Assembly: GCA_038363925.1 (NCBI GenBank) | Contig: JAQQWL010000011.1 | Span: 3,286,001-3,350,000, forward strand | Reading direction: 5' to 3' | DNA length: 64,000 nucleotides | Origin: Apiospora phragmitis | Taxonomy: Eukaryota > Ascomycota > Sordariomycetes > Amphisphaeriales > Apiosporaceae | Part shown: positions 11,716 to 22,565 of the stretch, one piece after another | Layout: each line of letters begins with the position of its first letter | How positions within the stretch are numbered: position 1 is the first letter of the stretch | Program-made: the position numbers and the translations under genes | The notes under the pieces: model-generated | What the model saw: only the letters and a program-made list of their open reading frames with translations | What the model was told of the DNA's origin: nothing | The model's database searches: none

Positions 11716-12968
11716 ATGCCAGCCGACTACGCATCCACCGCGCAAGCGCTCTCGCTGCCCATCTCCCCGATCGGCACGCCCACCCCGACGACCGGCCGCT
11801 CCGAATTCATCGCCTCCTCCCCGACGAGTCCCTCCCAGCAGCGACCACCACCCTGGGTGCGTCCGAACCGAGCCAACTCCAGCGCGACCCGTCTTTCCAC
11901 CACCTCCTTTGCCCGCCGCAGCAACAACAACAATAATAATGGCGGCGGCGAACAGCCCCTCGGCGCCCGGATCCTGCGGACGAGCACCAACGCGATGAAC
12001 TGGGCCCTGCGGCTGTACTCGCGCCTGACCTTCTGGCAGCAGATGGCGGCCTCGGCGGCGGGCGTCGGCGTGCTGGTTCTCGGCGTCGTGTTCCTGGTCT
12101 TCTCGCACCGCATCTTCGCGTGGCTGATGCCGTTCGCGCAAGGGTGGCGGGACCTGCCCGGCGGCTGGCTGATCGTCTGGCTCATGACGTTCGGCTGCGC
12201 CTTCCCGCCCATGATCGGCTACAGCACGACCATCACGATCGCGGGCCTGGTGTACGGCTTCCCCGGCGGCTGGCCCATCGTGGCGACGGCGACGGTGGCC
12301 GGCTCGACGACGGCCTTCTTCACGAGCCGCACCGTCTTCAGCAGCTACGTCGACCGCCTCGTCGGCAACGACAAGCGCTTCGTCGCCCTCAGCCAGGTCC
12401 TGCGCCACGACGGGCTCTGGGTCCTCGCCGCCATCCGCTTCTGCCCCTTACCCTACAGCCTGAGCAACGGCTTCCTCGCGACCATCCCCAGCATCAGCCC
12501 CCTGAGCTTCGCGTTGGCGACGGCCTCGCCTCGCCGAAACTGCTGATCCACGTCTTTATCGGTAGCCGCCTCGCCCTGCTGGGCGGCGACGCCATGACGG
12601 CCGGCGACAAGGCCATCAACTACCTGAGCATGCTCCTCAGCATGGTCGTCGGGACCGTCATCGGCCTCGTCATCTACCGCCGCACCATGGCGCGCGCCAA
12701 GGAGCTGGCGCTCGAGGAGGCCGCCGAGACGGGCGGCATCATCGACCCCGCGGATGAGGTCCCCTATGGCGGGTACGGCGACGAGGACGGGGACTTGGAA
12801 CAGGGTATTCTCTCGACGACTATGGGTGGTGGCAGCAGGTCGTCGAGACGGGGCGAGACGGATGCTGCCGCGCTGATGGACGATGACGATATCTCTCTGT
12901 GGGAAACCGACGCCATGGAGCACGGGTACAGGGACGATGACAGTCCACACGAAAATACCGATAAATAG
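11716..12968 (+). CDS. TVP38: Tvp38/TMEM64 (DedA-like) Golgi membrane protein, with a -1 frameshift
   Basis: Multi-pass membrane protein of the VTT/DedA superfamily; in yeast Tvp38 resides in late Golgi vesicles. Single exon. The N-terminal 85 residues are Ser/Pro/Asn-rich and cytosolic. The first hydrophobic helix is at about residues 108-132 (GVGVLVLGVVFLVF), then the family core: a PPMIGYS-type segment, GLVYGFPGGWPIVA, and FCPLPYSLSNGFLATIPSISPLSF. The C-terminus is acidic and lacks membrane segments. Length is 1253 nt, one base short. The frame breaks at the CC pair 12524-12525, where an extra C gives ALATALASPKLLIHVFIGSRL. Third positions are strongly G/C-biased compared with neighbouring genes. 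Expected length 417 aa. Confidence 0.87.
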
Positions 12969-13420
12969 ACTGTACAGTGAGTGTTTGTATGGCAGGTATA
13001 GACAGGCAGGAAGGTCCATGGGATGGCGGGGTTTGTCTGGCCAGGCGTTCAGGACTACTACGAATCCAACAATCTACTTAGGAAGGGTTTGGGGTTAAGT
13101 TACCGTTGTATCGCGATACATGTCATTGTTAACAAAAGTCATACTGGCCGCAGAAGGATAAAATGCTGTAGCGATGAGGCAATGGCAATGTCGCGTTTCA
13201 TTAAAACTATCAAAAGCAATGCATCAAACATTCTTAGGGGTATCTTGAGTCTCGCCAACTAGTACAAGCAAATTTAGAAATACAAGTAAACGCCGTGCCA
13301 ATGCTCGAGAGGCAGAAACGCCATGCAGCAAATAAAAAACCCTAAATCCAACTTGTTGCTGGCTCAAAAGTAAGAGAATCAATGTTCAATAAACGTCACA
13401 AGGGTGGTGGCCGCGTAGGC
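12969..13420. other. Convergent intergenic region
   Basis: About 450 bases between the 3' ends of the Tvp38-like gene and the convergent minus-strand gene. A/T-rich toward the right; holds both 3' UTRs. No other feature seen. Confidence 0.5.
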
Positions 13421-15116
13421 TCACTGCTGTTGCCCCTGAAAATGCTGCATGAACTGTACAGCTTGTTCCATGGGATACCCAATAAAGACTGGTCCTGTGA
13501 AGATCATCTGTGTGTTTGCCGGTGTAGGGCGCGCAAATTGCTTGGCATCTAGGAACGTGGGTTGACCAGGGGTCGTCATGGGAGGTGGAGGAGCATGGGT
13601 TTGAGTGGCAGGACTAAAGGGCAGGTGGCTTGGGGCACCGTCGAGCCTGTCTGAACTTTTGTCTTCCAATGTAGGTATAGGCGGAGGAGTCAAGCCATTC
13701 ATCTTCATCTTGGTATGATCGAAAGGACATTTACCAGTTTTCTACCTGGCGTCTCAGGATTTGGCACAGGCGAGGGCATATGAACTGGCGCAGGTGGCGG
13801 CGATTCTGGACGCTCAGGACCGTCGCCTCGCTGCGACAGTGTGTCGTAAATCGGCACGGATATACCCCATGGGCGGCTAGGAGACTCGCCAACGCGGACT
13901 TCCTTGAGTGGACGATCAAAGTGACTCTGACGATCCTCCTCGACTGACGAGTTGTCCTCCAATGCGGTGCGATCAGGGTCATCAGTAATGGCACTGACAG
14001 TCTCCGCCCACGTCTGAACTCGATCGTCCGAGGTTCTCTCAACATCACTTTGTGGTCTCGTGTCTTGCTCCGGCAACATGGGTTGATGAATCCGGCTGAG
14101 CCCTTCGACCATATGAACCAGACTTCCATACTTGGCATCCAGCTTTCGGATGTGCTCTTCGTTCTTTTGATATCTCCGTACGCACACCTCATGACTACGT
14201 GGAAGCTCATGCTTATGCGTCTCTAGATAGTGAGCGATTTCCTCGGGTGAGTGTTGATCCATATATCGTATGGGACACTTGGATGCACCGCCCTGGGCTG
14301 AGGGGAGCGTGTTGCGAACCGGTCTCCACATACATGGCGGCGCAAATAGGATCAGACGAGTGGTGCGGTGTGGAGTCTACGTTGGCCTGCTGGCTGGCAT
14401 CTTGGGCACCTTGCACTTCAGCCTCTTCCGAGATTGGTCTCGAGAAAGGACAGTCCAGCGAGCCCTTCTTCTTGCCCTCGACTGTGAAGTCTTGTTCCAG
14501 AATTGTAGACATGGACGTCATAGTGGTGGGAGGCAGAGAGTCGTCTCTGCTAGAGTGACTGCTCCGGCTCAGTTCCGTGAGTGAGGATGCCACACGCCTG
14601 CCCTCCCTGATGAGCAATGCGATCTGATGCTTGGAGTCGGAAGGCTTCCGCTTGGGTAGAGGCACGGGGTTTGTGTTGGCTAGTGAGGAGTTTTCCAGTT
14701 CAGGAGGCAGCTGCAACTTCACCAGCGTCTCTGAGATTTCTGTGGAAGCCGGTGCATATCTATCGGCAAGCTGTTGGTACTGTGGGTTGTGTTCAGGTTA
14801 GCCGAGCAGCTCCGAACACGGTTTTGTAGGCAAAAGCGGGAGTACAAGTGTTGAGTCAGACAGTGGTAAATGGTGTCAATCTTGGTTGCATTGAGCAGCT
14901 CTTGATCTGAGAGCTAATGTGTATCATCATACGAAGGGGGAGGAAGATAGAAGGATGCGAAGGAAGGGGGTTGTTTCTTACCTGTTCATGAGCGTAGCGG
15001 AGCTTGTGCTCCAAGATGGTCTGACGGTCAGTTAGATTCTGGACTTCATTTGCCAGAGCGCTAAAAGAATCAATCAGGGTCTGTGTGAGGCCCTGTTGAT
15101 TCATTTCCTGCGGCAT
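13421..15116 (-). CDS. Conserved fungal protein with Cys-Pro motifs (function unknown), two compensating frameshifts
   Basis: Exons 15116-14982 and 14779-13421, with a 202-nt intron. The 1494 spliced nt encode 497 aa once two indels are allowed for. The N-terminus is helical (LTDRQTILEHKLRYAHEQ, continuing YQQLADRYAPAS). Three short Cys-Pro centres follow: LDCPFSRP with DPICAAM; KCPIRYMDQHSPEEIAHYL leading into a His/Cys-rich ELPRSHEVCVRRYQ helix; and KCPFDHTKM. The C-terminal 90 residues are Pro-rich. These spaced Cys/His residues suggest metal binding, but I recognise no named domain. Frame breaks: one extra base in the G4 run 14302-14305 and one missing base in the T4 run 13738-13741 (plus-strand letters). 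They cancel in length, so only the middle would be mistranslated. The gene is divergent from the iminopeptidase gene. Confidence 0.78.
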
Positions 15117-15881
15117 TCGAGTCTGTTGTCAGACGACGAGTAGGGGAGAAAGAAGAAGATTTTTCTTTGTTCTTTTATGGATGAGGATGAAGGTGATGAA
15201 GGAAGCTGGAGGAGAAGAAATAGTGCTGAAGGTTTGCCCCGGTTCTGCTGGAATGGCAGCTTATGCAGCTTTCTGGTCGGGGACGTACTCATTGGCCGGC
15301 CAGCGTCGGAGTTGGAGCCCAGCCTACCTCCGAGGCATCTATCTACTTAGGCTAGGTTACCTAAGTCCTTACTGAAGGATACCCGACCCATGCAACTGAT
15401 AGATGATTGAATCGAATTGATTGAAGAGCATTTGGCTCATCCTATCCAACCCGAACAGATAGGTTAGGTGGTGGTCAAGATGCGTTTGTAAGGTTAGCAT
15501 TTACGCTGTGCCGGTCCAGATGTCTCTCCTTGTAGCAGAGGTACTTATTACGCCTAATAATATCTCAGACTTAATGCTGTGCAACGCTGGTCTGTCTGAT
15601 CTGGTCGTTGGTAGATCTTATCACCATCCATTCACTTCGATGCATTTGAACGAGGGGTTTACATTGATTGCAGCGTCGTAGACAGGGCAACTGCTTAGAC
15701 AACCTTGACTCTTTCCCTCAATCCATGCTTCCATCGTAAATGCTACCCAACATGGATGTACATACAGCTCGCAGATAAATACATATATACTTACATTGAT
15801 ACCTAACATAAACAGCATCGAGCTTTCTACAGACGTCACCTCCTGTTTTCTCATTTGACCAGCTTCGTTCGGCTATTCATC
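15117..15881. other. Divergent promoter region
   Basis: About 765 bases between divergent start codons. Contains several AGGTTA/TAGGTT motifs and a small inverted repeat (ACTTAGG 15345-15351 with CCTAAGT 15360-15366). No gene seen. Confidence 0.45.
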
Positions 15882-17370
15882 ATGGATCACGTCGCCAAAC
15901 TTATCTTGAAGAGCCAGCCGTTCCTGGTCCCTGGTACGTTGCCATCGACTTGAACCTTGTACTCAACGTAGTTATTGCAAGAGTTCAACTAATGTGAGGT
16001 AAATTCCAGGCAAGATCTTGGTGACCGAACTCTGGTTCGAGGTACCTCTGGACTACTCGAACCCTGATTCTTGGAAGCTCAAGCTGTTCGCCCGCTCGGC
16101 CGTCAGATACGAGAGACCGTTAGTAGAGTCCGCTGCCGACGACAAATCCAACCAGAAGCCCTACCTTGTCTTCCTGCAAGGAGGCCCTGGCTATGGTAAT
16201 CCTACGCCTCAGGATAGCCCCTTGTCGAGTTACATGCTCGACAGAGGCTACGAGCTCCTCATGCTCGACTATCGTGGGGTTGGTCTCAGTGCCACCGTCT
16301 CCGCCGAGACACTTCCCTTGGTCGGTGGACCTCAGGAACAAGCGGACTACCTGAAGCTGTTCCGGGCAGACAATATCGTCAGAGACTGTGAAGCCGTCCG
16401 CAAGTATCTGACCAAAGACTACCCAGCAGAGAAGAAGAAATGGTCAATCTTCGGGCAGTCGTTCGGCGGCATGACCAGCCTAACGTACCTGTCTTTCCAC
16501 CCCAGAAGGATTACGCGAATCGTTCATAACGGGGGGTCTAGCCGCCTTGGACAAGGGCCCGGAGGAAGTCTACGCCCTAACTTATAAGAAGGTCATGGAA
16601 CGCAACCAAGACTACTACAAGAAATTCCTGGGTGATGTTGCTGTCGTCAAGGAAGTCGCCAAGAGAATTCTCGAGCTTGGGGGCAACGAAGGTGTCCTTC
16701 TCCCGGGCGGGGGCTACCTGACAGTTCCGCGGCTTATGACTATCGGTCTCAACTTCGGCGCTCATGGGGGAATTGACCAGGTCCACAATACGATACTGAA
16801 GATGAAAGCAGATCTGGATCAGTTTGGCCTCTTCACTAGGGCAACACTGAACTCCTTTGAGCAGGACCAGGGTTGGGACAATGCTCCCAATATACGGCGT
16901 TGCTACACGAGCCCTGTTGGATATACGGCCCAGGTATAGCGGCAAATTGGGCGGCTGAGCGTGTGGGCAAGACGCTGAGCCGTTACCAGTGGCTTAACAA
17001 GGACTGGGCTGGGCCACAATCGCTGAAAGAAGACGAGCCCATGTACTTCTCTGGAGAAATGGTCTACTCGTTCTACTTTGACGTCTGCGGTGGGCTGAAG
17101 CCGCTCAAGGAGACTGCACAGATTCTCGCCGAGTTCGACAAATGGCCGCCTCTTTACGACATCGAGCAGCTTCAAAAGAACGAGGTGCCGGTCTACGCAG
17201 CATGCTACGAAGACATGTATGTCGACCCTGGTACGGCTAGGGTCACCGCCTCCAAGATCAAGGGCATCAAGGTTTTCGAAACCAATGTTCTTTATCACAG
17301 CGCCATGAGAAGCCGGCCGGAAGCTGTGTTCCGTGAGCTGTTGAGGTTACGTGATGATACCATCGACTAG
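15882..17370 (+). CDS. Proline iminopeptidase (alpha/beta hydrolase, S33), with frameshifts at two places
   Basis: Releases N-terminal proline from peptides; probably cytosolic since no signal peptide is seen. Exons 15882-15933 and 16010-17370. Motifs: oxyanion-hole LQGGPGYGNP, DYRGVGLS, nucleophile elbow IFGQSFGGM (Ser about residue 168) and the catalytic His in NVLYHSAM (about 445). Spliced length is 1413 nt. The frame moves by +1 at the G6 run 16531-16536, where five G restores HNGGLAALDKGPEEV. It moves again at 16889-16897, where one fewer A and one fewer G gives NAPIYALLHEPCWIYGPG; a single missing base there is the alternative. All three catalytic blocks are intact, so sequence error is the likelier explanation. 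Confidence 0.85.
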
Positions 17371-17456
17371 TTGCACGGACGCCCGTAGGAATCGCTGAGA
17401 TTTCGAAGTGTTAGAAGCTAGCAGCTTGTTTGTATTGACGAAGTTGACCAAATCGG

Positions 17457-17462
17457 AATAAA
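17457..17462 (+). terminator. Candidate poly(A) signal of the iminopeptidase gene
   Basis: AATAAA 87 nt downstream of the stop codon, just before the convergent esterase pseudogene begins. Low-specificity evidence. Confidence 0.3.
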
Positions 17463-17479
17463 CATTATATGAGAAGACA

Positions 17480-18862
17480 TCATATAGGTACATGAGATGC
17501 CATAGCTAGCCAAAAGTCGCACCTTTTCCGAAATTCCGTGAGCCCTGCCGTCGAAAACCCCAGACCATCAACCACAAATTCTAGACCGGACTTCAGGGGT
17601 GGTACGCCAGGTATGTCTTCAGGGGTCAGCTTCATAGCGTTAGGGTCTCCGGTCATGAAGAAGGAGCTCATCGCCCCTTGTTATCGGGCCGTCAGTCACA
17701 TTGTATCATAGGATTACATCAGACGCCTAGATGGCCAGGCATCAGTTACTACTTACCTGCATAACCTTCGTAGTGCATACGATCTGTATGCTGGGCCGAA
17801 TTGACCGAATTCCACTAGTCACTGAAATTTAGTATACGTTCGTCCGCCGTGAACCCTTACCGCACTTACCCAATACACGTCTGAGGCATGCTTGGCCGGT
17901 GCGATGGTGTATTCGCCCAACCAGCCCCCCTTGGGCGCCGTACCTGTAATCCAGTACGCTGGGCAGGCAAGGCCGGAGTCGCGATACACCAGCCCGGCCC
18001 GGGTATACGTGTCGTTGTAGCCGCCGGGTGAAGAGCCTGTACTTCCCCTTTCCGGATACAGCTCCTCGAGCCTTTGACGATCTGCGCTGGAGAATGTAGG
18101 CAGATAGCCAGCAACCCACTCGCGAAACGAGGCGACAGACGCATTGAACGGCGGATCCCCCGTGCCCTCTACGCTTTCAAGCCCGGGGTGGGGATGAAGC
18201 TTTCGCCCTCATGCGTGTTGTACATGGCGAAAGCGAACTGTAGATTGCTCTGCCGGCAACGCGAATCATTATTAACCTTGGTCACGGCCTCGGATAGGGG
18301 CTCCGGTAGGAATGTCCCGTCAATCACGGGAACCCATGAGTAGTACGACGTCGTGTACTTGTGGCTCGCGGTGACCTGCAAACTCGCCTCGCGAAGCGTC
18401 TGCACGTCCACCTGCTTCAGGCACCGCAGACTGTCAGCGACCTGGCGCCCGGACAGGAACCCGAAGGCGTTGACGCGGTAGTTCGGATACACGAAGAGCA
18501 TGCCGTCGTCGTGATTTCCGGTGGGAGAAGAGTACGAAGAAGACACATTCAGGATCAGGTATGCGGGTGGTGGGAAGGTGAAGGAGGCAGAACCCTGGGC
18601 GAAGCCACCGCCGTAGATTCAGTCATTCGCCGCATAACAGCTCCCCAGTTCCACGAAAAGACGTTTCTTGTATGTCATACCTATTCTCTCCCACGGGTGG
18701 CGCCGCATAAGGAATTTTCTGCCAGTAAGAGATGCTGTACTCGGCGTTATATGCTCCTTGGAAGGTGCCATAGTCAAGGTGCGCAACCAAACCCTGGGCT
18801 TGAACAAGTCGGGCCAGGGACAGCGCCGCGATCAATGATTATGCCCTCATCAGGTATAACAT
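17480..18862 (-). pseudogene. Type-B carboxylesterase pseudogene with internal deletions
   Basis: Remnant of a secreted carboxylesterase/lipase (cholinesterase superfamily, normally about 550 aa). Recognisable pieces in order: a signal-peptide-like start at 18862 interrupted by an in-frame TAA; YNAEYSISYWQKIPYAAPPVGENRY; then near 18613 a jump to IYGGGFAQGSASF; FVYPNYRVNAFGFLSGRQVAD; then near 18440 a jump to LRCLKQVDVQTL; WVPVIDGTFLPEPL; MYNTHEGESFIP; a frame break at the G4 run 18185-18188; NDTYTRAGLVYRDSGLACPAYW; and, after two small introns, GAMSSFFMTGDPNAM and a normal C-terminus at 17480. The second jump removes the segment that should hold the GxSxG nucleophile. The gene therefore cannot encode an active esterase, whatever the quality of the read. 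Confidence 0.85.
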
Positions 18863-19132
18863 AGTCTATTCCCCAAAAGGACCCTTGAACATGCTCCGAT
18901 CCTATGTGACGAGAATCCCTCTACCTATATACGTAGCATCACTACTAGACGGCACCAGACTACTAATACCCCGCGCATCTACACCTGGAGCATCCCTCCA
19001 CCAGGAGTCTGGGCTGCCGTTTTGGGCAGGTCAGACCCGCCATTTCTGGTAAACCGGAGCAATCCCCGACAGGTGCGTCTTGGGCAAAATTGGTGTGTAG
19101 GCTTGGCAATCTTCAAGTTGTTATAGTCGCCT

Positions 19133-22100
19133 CTACCCTTCGTCTATTTCTTGTTGCATCTCGATTTCTAGGACGAATTAGCTCGTGGCATATTCTGTAC
19201 GAAAGCCATAGACACTTACGCCAAAGCCGGTTCGCAGAATCCGAGATCACGTTAGCCTTGGCTAGCAGCTTCTCCTCATACTTTTGTTCATCCTTCGTTT
19301 TCAGGCGCAGCTTCGTTGGTTGCGCCTGGTGGCTTATCAGTATGTGGCATCGTAGACACTGAGGTACTGATCCTTACCTGCATCAGAACTGGCACAAGCT
19401 CTCTGGGGTCGGCATTGGCAATAGCAGCAACGGATTTGTAACCGTTCTCGTAGAAGACTCGAGCGGTTCGACTTTTGACAAAGGTGATTTGTGCAAGCGC
19501 CAGCAAATCGGCCTTCGCTCCAGCCTTGAGCCTGTCCGCCACATGGTCAAGCACTGCCGCCATGACACTACTCCCGTGTTAGCCAGGGGATTGCCTGATG
19601 AACAACCGACGATCTGGGGGAAAAAAAGATGCGACATACCCCCAGCCCATGAGCTGGCAAAACTTGATCATTCCTGCCGCGAAACCCTGGCACGTTTGGG
19701 CTAAAGTCTGGACTGTACCTCTGGGCACGTCAAACTTCCGTGCCACACTATGTATGGGTACTTCATTGCACAAGTCTCGAAGCTGAAGAGCTAGGTAGAA
19801 CCTGCTATACACCCGCGCTAGTTCCTTCTCTTCAGGCGTAGATACATTCATCTTCCCCCCTTGAGCCCTACAAGAAAGTCAGCCAGAGGGATACGAGCCA
19901 ACCCTGTAAAGAAAGTACTGACATGCGGTTGATCATTGTTGGCTTCAGGCCGAGGAACTTAAGGACTCGTAAACCACTTTCATCCAGCCTTTCCAACTCG
20001 TCTCGGAAAACTTTCCAATTAATAGTGATGGAAAAGTCCTGCACTGGTGTGAAGGTATAAAGAATGTGCATTTCACCATCCATCACAAAAGCCCGTAGAG
20101 CCCTCTGCAACTCGCGATGGACAAAAGCCCCGTCTTCTGGCTCCAGAGAGGAAGCCACAACAGCCTTGCCTAGTTGGGTAGCTTGATGATTCCCGAAGTC
20201 GTCAAATTCAATAAAGCCCATCTCGCTGAGATCCTTGAGACCTGATTCGACATGGCTTTGTACGGTGCTCGGGGTTTCTATTTGATTTAGCAAGGTCCTG
20301 CGCATGAAGTCCTCGAGCGAATCTCTCCCCGTTGCGAGGCGTATTGCAACGGATTCCAGGAGCGTGCTGAGAAAGCATCAGTCATCCCGCAATATTCAGT
20401 CCATCGGCCGAAACATACCGTTGAATTCTTTGTTTGTCCGTTATCAGTCCACTGGAGACCTGAGGCAACTCGGCATGCATCAGCGCGATAACTCCCTCGA
20501 GGTCGGCTTTGCGACAGCAAAGGTAAGTTTCGCCAATCTCGTCTTTACCCTTCCGTCCCGCTCTCCCACGCATTTGCCGCAACATAGAGGGACCGACAAG
20601 ATCGCGACCCATTCGAGCATTGTGTAAGATTACCCGTCTAGCCTGGAGTATCAATCAGTTATGAGGTTACGAATCCAGATGACGGGGTCGAGCGTACAGG
20701 CAGATTTATGCCAGCGGCTAAGCTACAGGTAGCAACTATAACCTTTAACACGCCACTATCGTAGGCATTTGCAAGAAGGTCACGCTCTTCAATCGTTAAG
20801 CCCGCCTATACGTGTTAGACCAAGACAGCGACAGCACAGCTCCATACTTACATCTGCAATCATGTCAGCTCCATCTTCACATATAATACGTCAAATACAT
20901 ACGATGAAAAGCAACGCCGAAGGGTATGGTGTCAGCAAGACTAGGATCTACCGACTCTCGGCGTTAGTATTACTCTTCTTGGGAAAAAACGAGATGTCTT
21001 AGGAGGGAATAAAGGCAACTCCTCGAATAAAAAGTGATTTCACCCCCCTGTGACACTGGGATAACGAGGAATAACGACTGGAATGGGAAGGAATAGATCT
21101 CGAAAGTCGCTTACCTAACCCCGTGGGCAAACTTTGAAGCTCTCCTAAGAGATCTGACCTCTGCTCCGAGATAGATGGATCGATCTCGTACAAATCAGGT
21201 AGGACGCGGGCAATCAAGCGGGCGTCTGACTCGCACCCTGGCCGACTGCTACAGAAAACTAGTACACCATAGCCAGAACGCACGGTCTCGTTAGCAAGAG
21301 CGATGACGGTATTGAGGACGGGATCCTTGAATTCTTTGTGATCAGAAGGACGGGTCAGCCTCAGGTGTGCTGACGGAGACTGCGAAGGTAAGACATTAGG
21401 AGCAAGCTGGCTGACTGCTTTCAGCAAAGAGCCCGTGGCTGAGGCAGCATAGATCTTGGAATCGTAAACCAAGTGCTCTTCAATGGGGACTGGCCGGTAG
21501 AACGTTTGGTAAGTATGCGCATCGAGCCACTTGGCCAATATGTCGATGTTCTGGGCGCATTAGCAGTCCGCAGTCATATTCTAGGACACAGAACATGGAG
21601 GAAGCCCATCCACTTACAGACAGTGTTGCGCTCATGCCAATAATCTGAACGTTTTGCTCAAGACTGAGAAGCTTGGTGGCCATAAGCTCAAGAAGATAGC
21701 CGCGGTGATCATCATCGATCATATGCAACTCGTCGAGCACAACTGCTCGGAGTTTGACAATGGAATAATCATCTATGGCGGTATTGATCAGGGTATTCGC
21801 CTTTTCGAAAGTACAGACTCCGATATCGAAATCTGCCCAAGTAGCTCTCACCTTGCCGCCGCCGAAGAATCCAACAACTCGGATGGTCCCTTCGTCTGCC
21901 CGCTTGCGCCAAAGCCCTGGTTCTTTTTCGGAAGCCCCCTCGGGTTCTTTACGTCGAAGGCCCTGAACCGCGTTTCGAAGCCACCGGACCTTTTCCTGGA
22001 CCAGGGCAACGTACGGAAGAACCAGGAGCGCCTTCGAGTCCGAGTCTGCAAGAACTCTCTTGAGCATGAGCACGTCGGCGACTAGCGATTTTCCGCCACC

Positions 22101-22565
22101 CGTTGGTGCAGTGTAAACAAGATTTTTATTTCCCGTCAAGATCCCAGGTCCCATGAGACATTGTTTTTGCCAAGGATATATGTCCTTGATGCCAAGAGAA
22201 GCAAAGTTCGTGATCAAACCCTCTGGAAGGGCATATCTGGGATGCGACAGTTGAAGCGCCCTGTCTACATACGACGTGGGCGTTGAAGATATCGCTTTCC
22301 TCTGAGAATATTCGGATATCTCTTGGCTTGCTCCGGGGTCTGTGGTGTCTATGGCACTTGCACGCAACCTGGGTGTTGCTGCACTGATTGAGGATGCTCT
22401 CTGAAATCCAGTCCTGTCCACCAGACCCTGGGAGTTGTGGCCATGCACATCAGCAGTAGAGAAAGACCTTTTGGTTCCAGTGACCGTAGTGGTGCCATAA
22501 GGATTGTGTTGCTGAGCTACATTTTGCACAGTGGTCTGGTGAAATAGACCTTGTCGGGAGGCCAT
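19133..22565 (-). CDS. HELQ/POLQ-type DNA repair helicase, with a 2-nt microexon
   Basis: Ski2-like superfamily 2 helicase related to HELQ and the helicase half of DNA polymerase theta (replication-fork and crosslink repair). No polymerase domain follows. Exons (minus strand): 22565-21618, 21550-21115, 20947-20903, 20853-20852, 20805-20698, 20642-20419, 20366-19923, 19867-19640, 19567-19378, 19325-19220 and 19167-19133. Total 2766 nt, exactly 922 codons. Motifs: Walker A TAPTGGGKS, DELH in VVLDELHMIDDD, GMSATL, GVAFHHAGLTIEERD, and motif VI QMRGRAGRKG. A winged-helix/ratchet-like region and a helix-hairpin-helix-like C-terminus (NGYKSVAAIANADPREL) follow. The N-terminal 110 residues are disordered. 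The second His of HHAG is completed by the 2-nt exon. No homopolymer breaks are seen. Confidence 0.9.

Noticed and set aside
11665..12408. 247-codon antisense frame over the Tvp38-like gene
   Set aside because: Ala/Arg/Glu-rich shadow of a strongly GC3-biased gene; the sense strand has clear membrane segments and family motifs.
14299..14336. A 37-nt intron (GTATGT ... CTCAG, minus strand) in the Cys-Pro protein instead of an indel
   Set aside because: Shorter than any other intron here and it does not restore the downstream frame; removing one base from the G4 run does.
14863..14925. An extra exon of the Cys-Pro protein reading LSDQELLNATKIDTIYHC
   Set aside because: Using it breaks the phase with the following exon; joining exon 1 directly to YQQLADRYAPAS at 14779 keeps the frame and gives a continuous helix.
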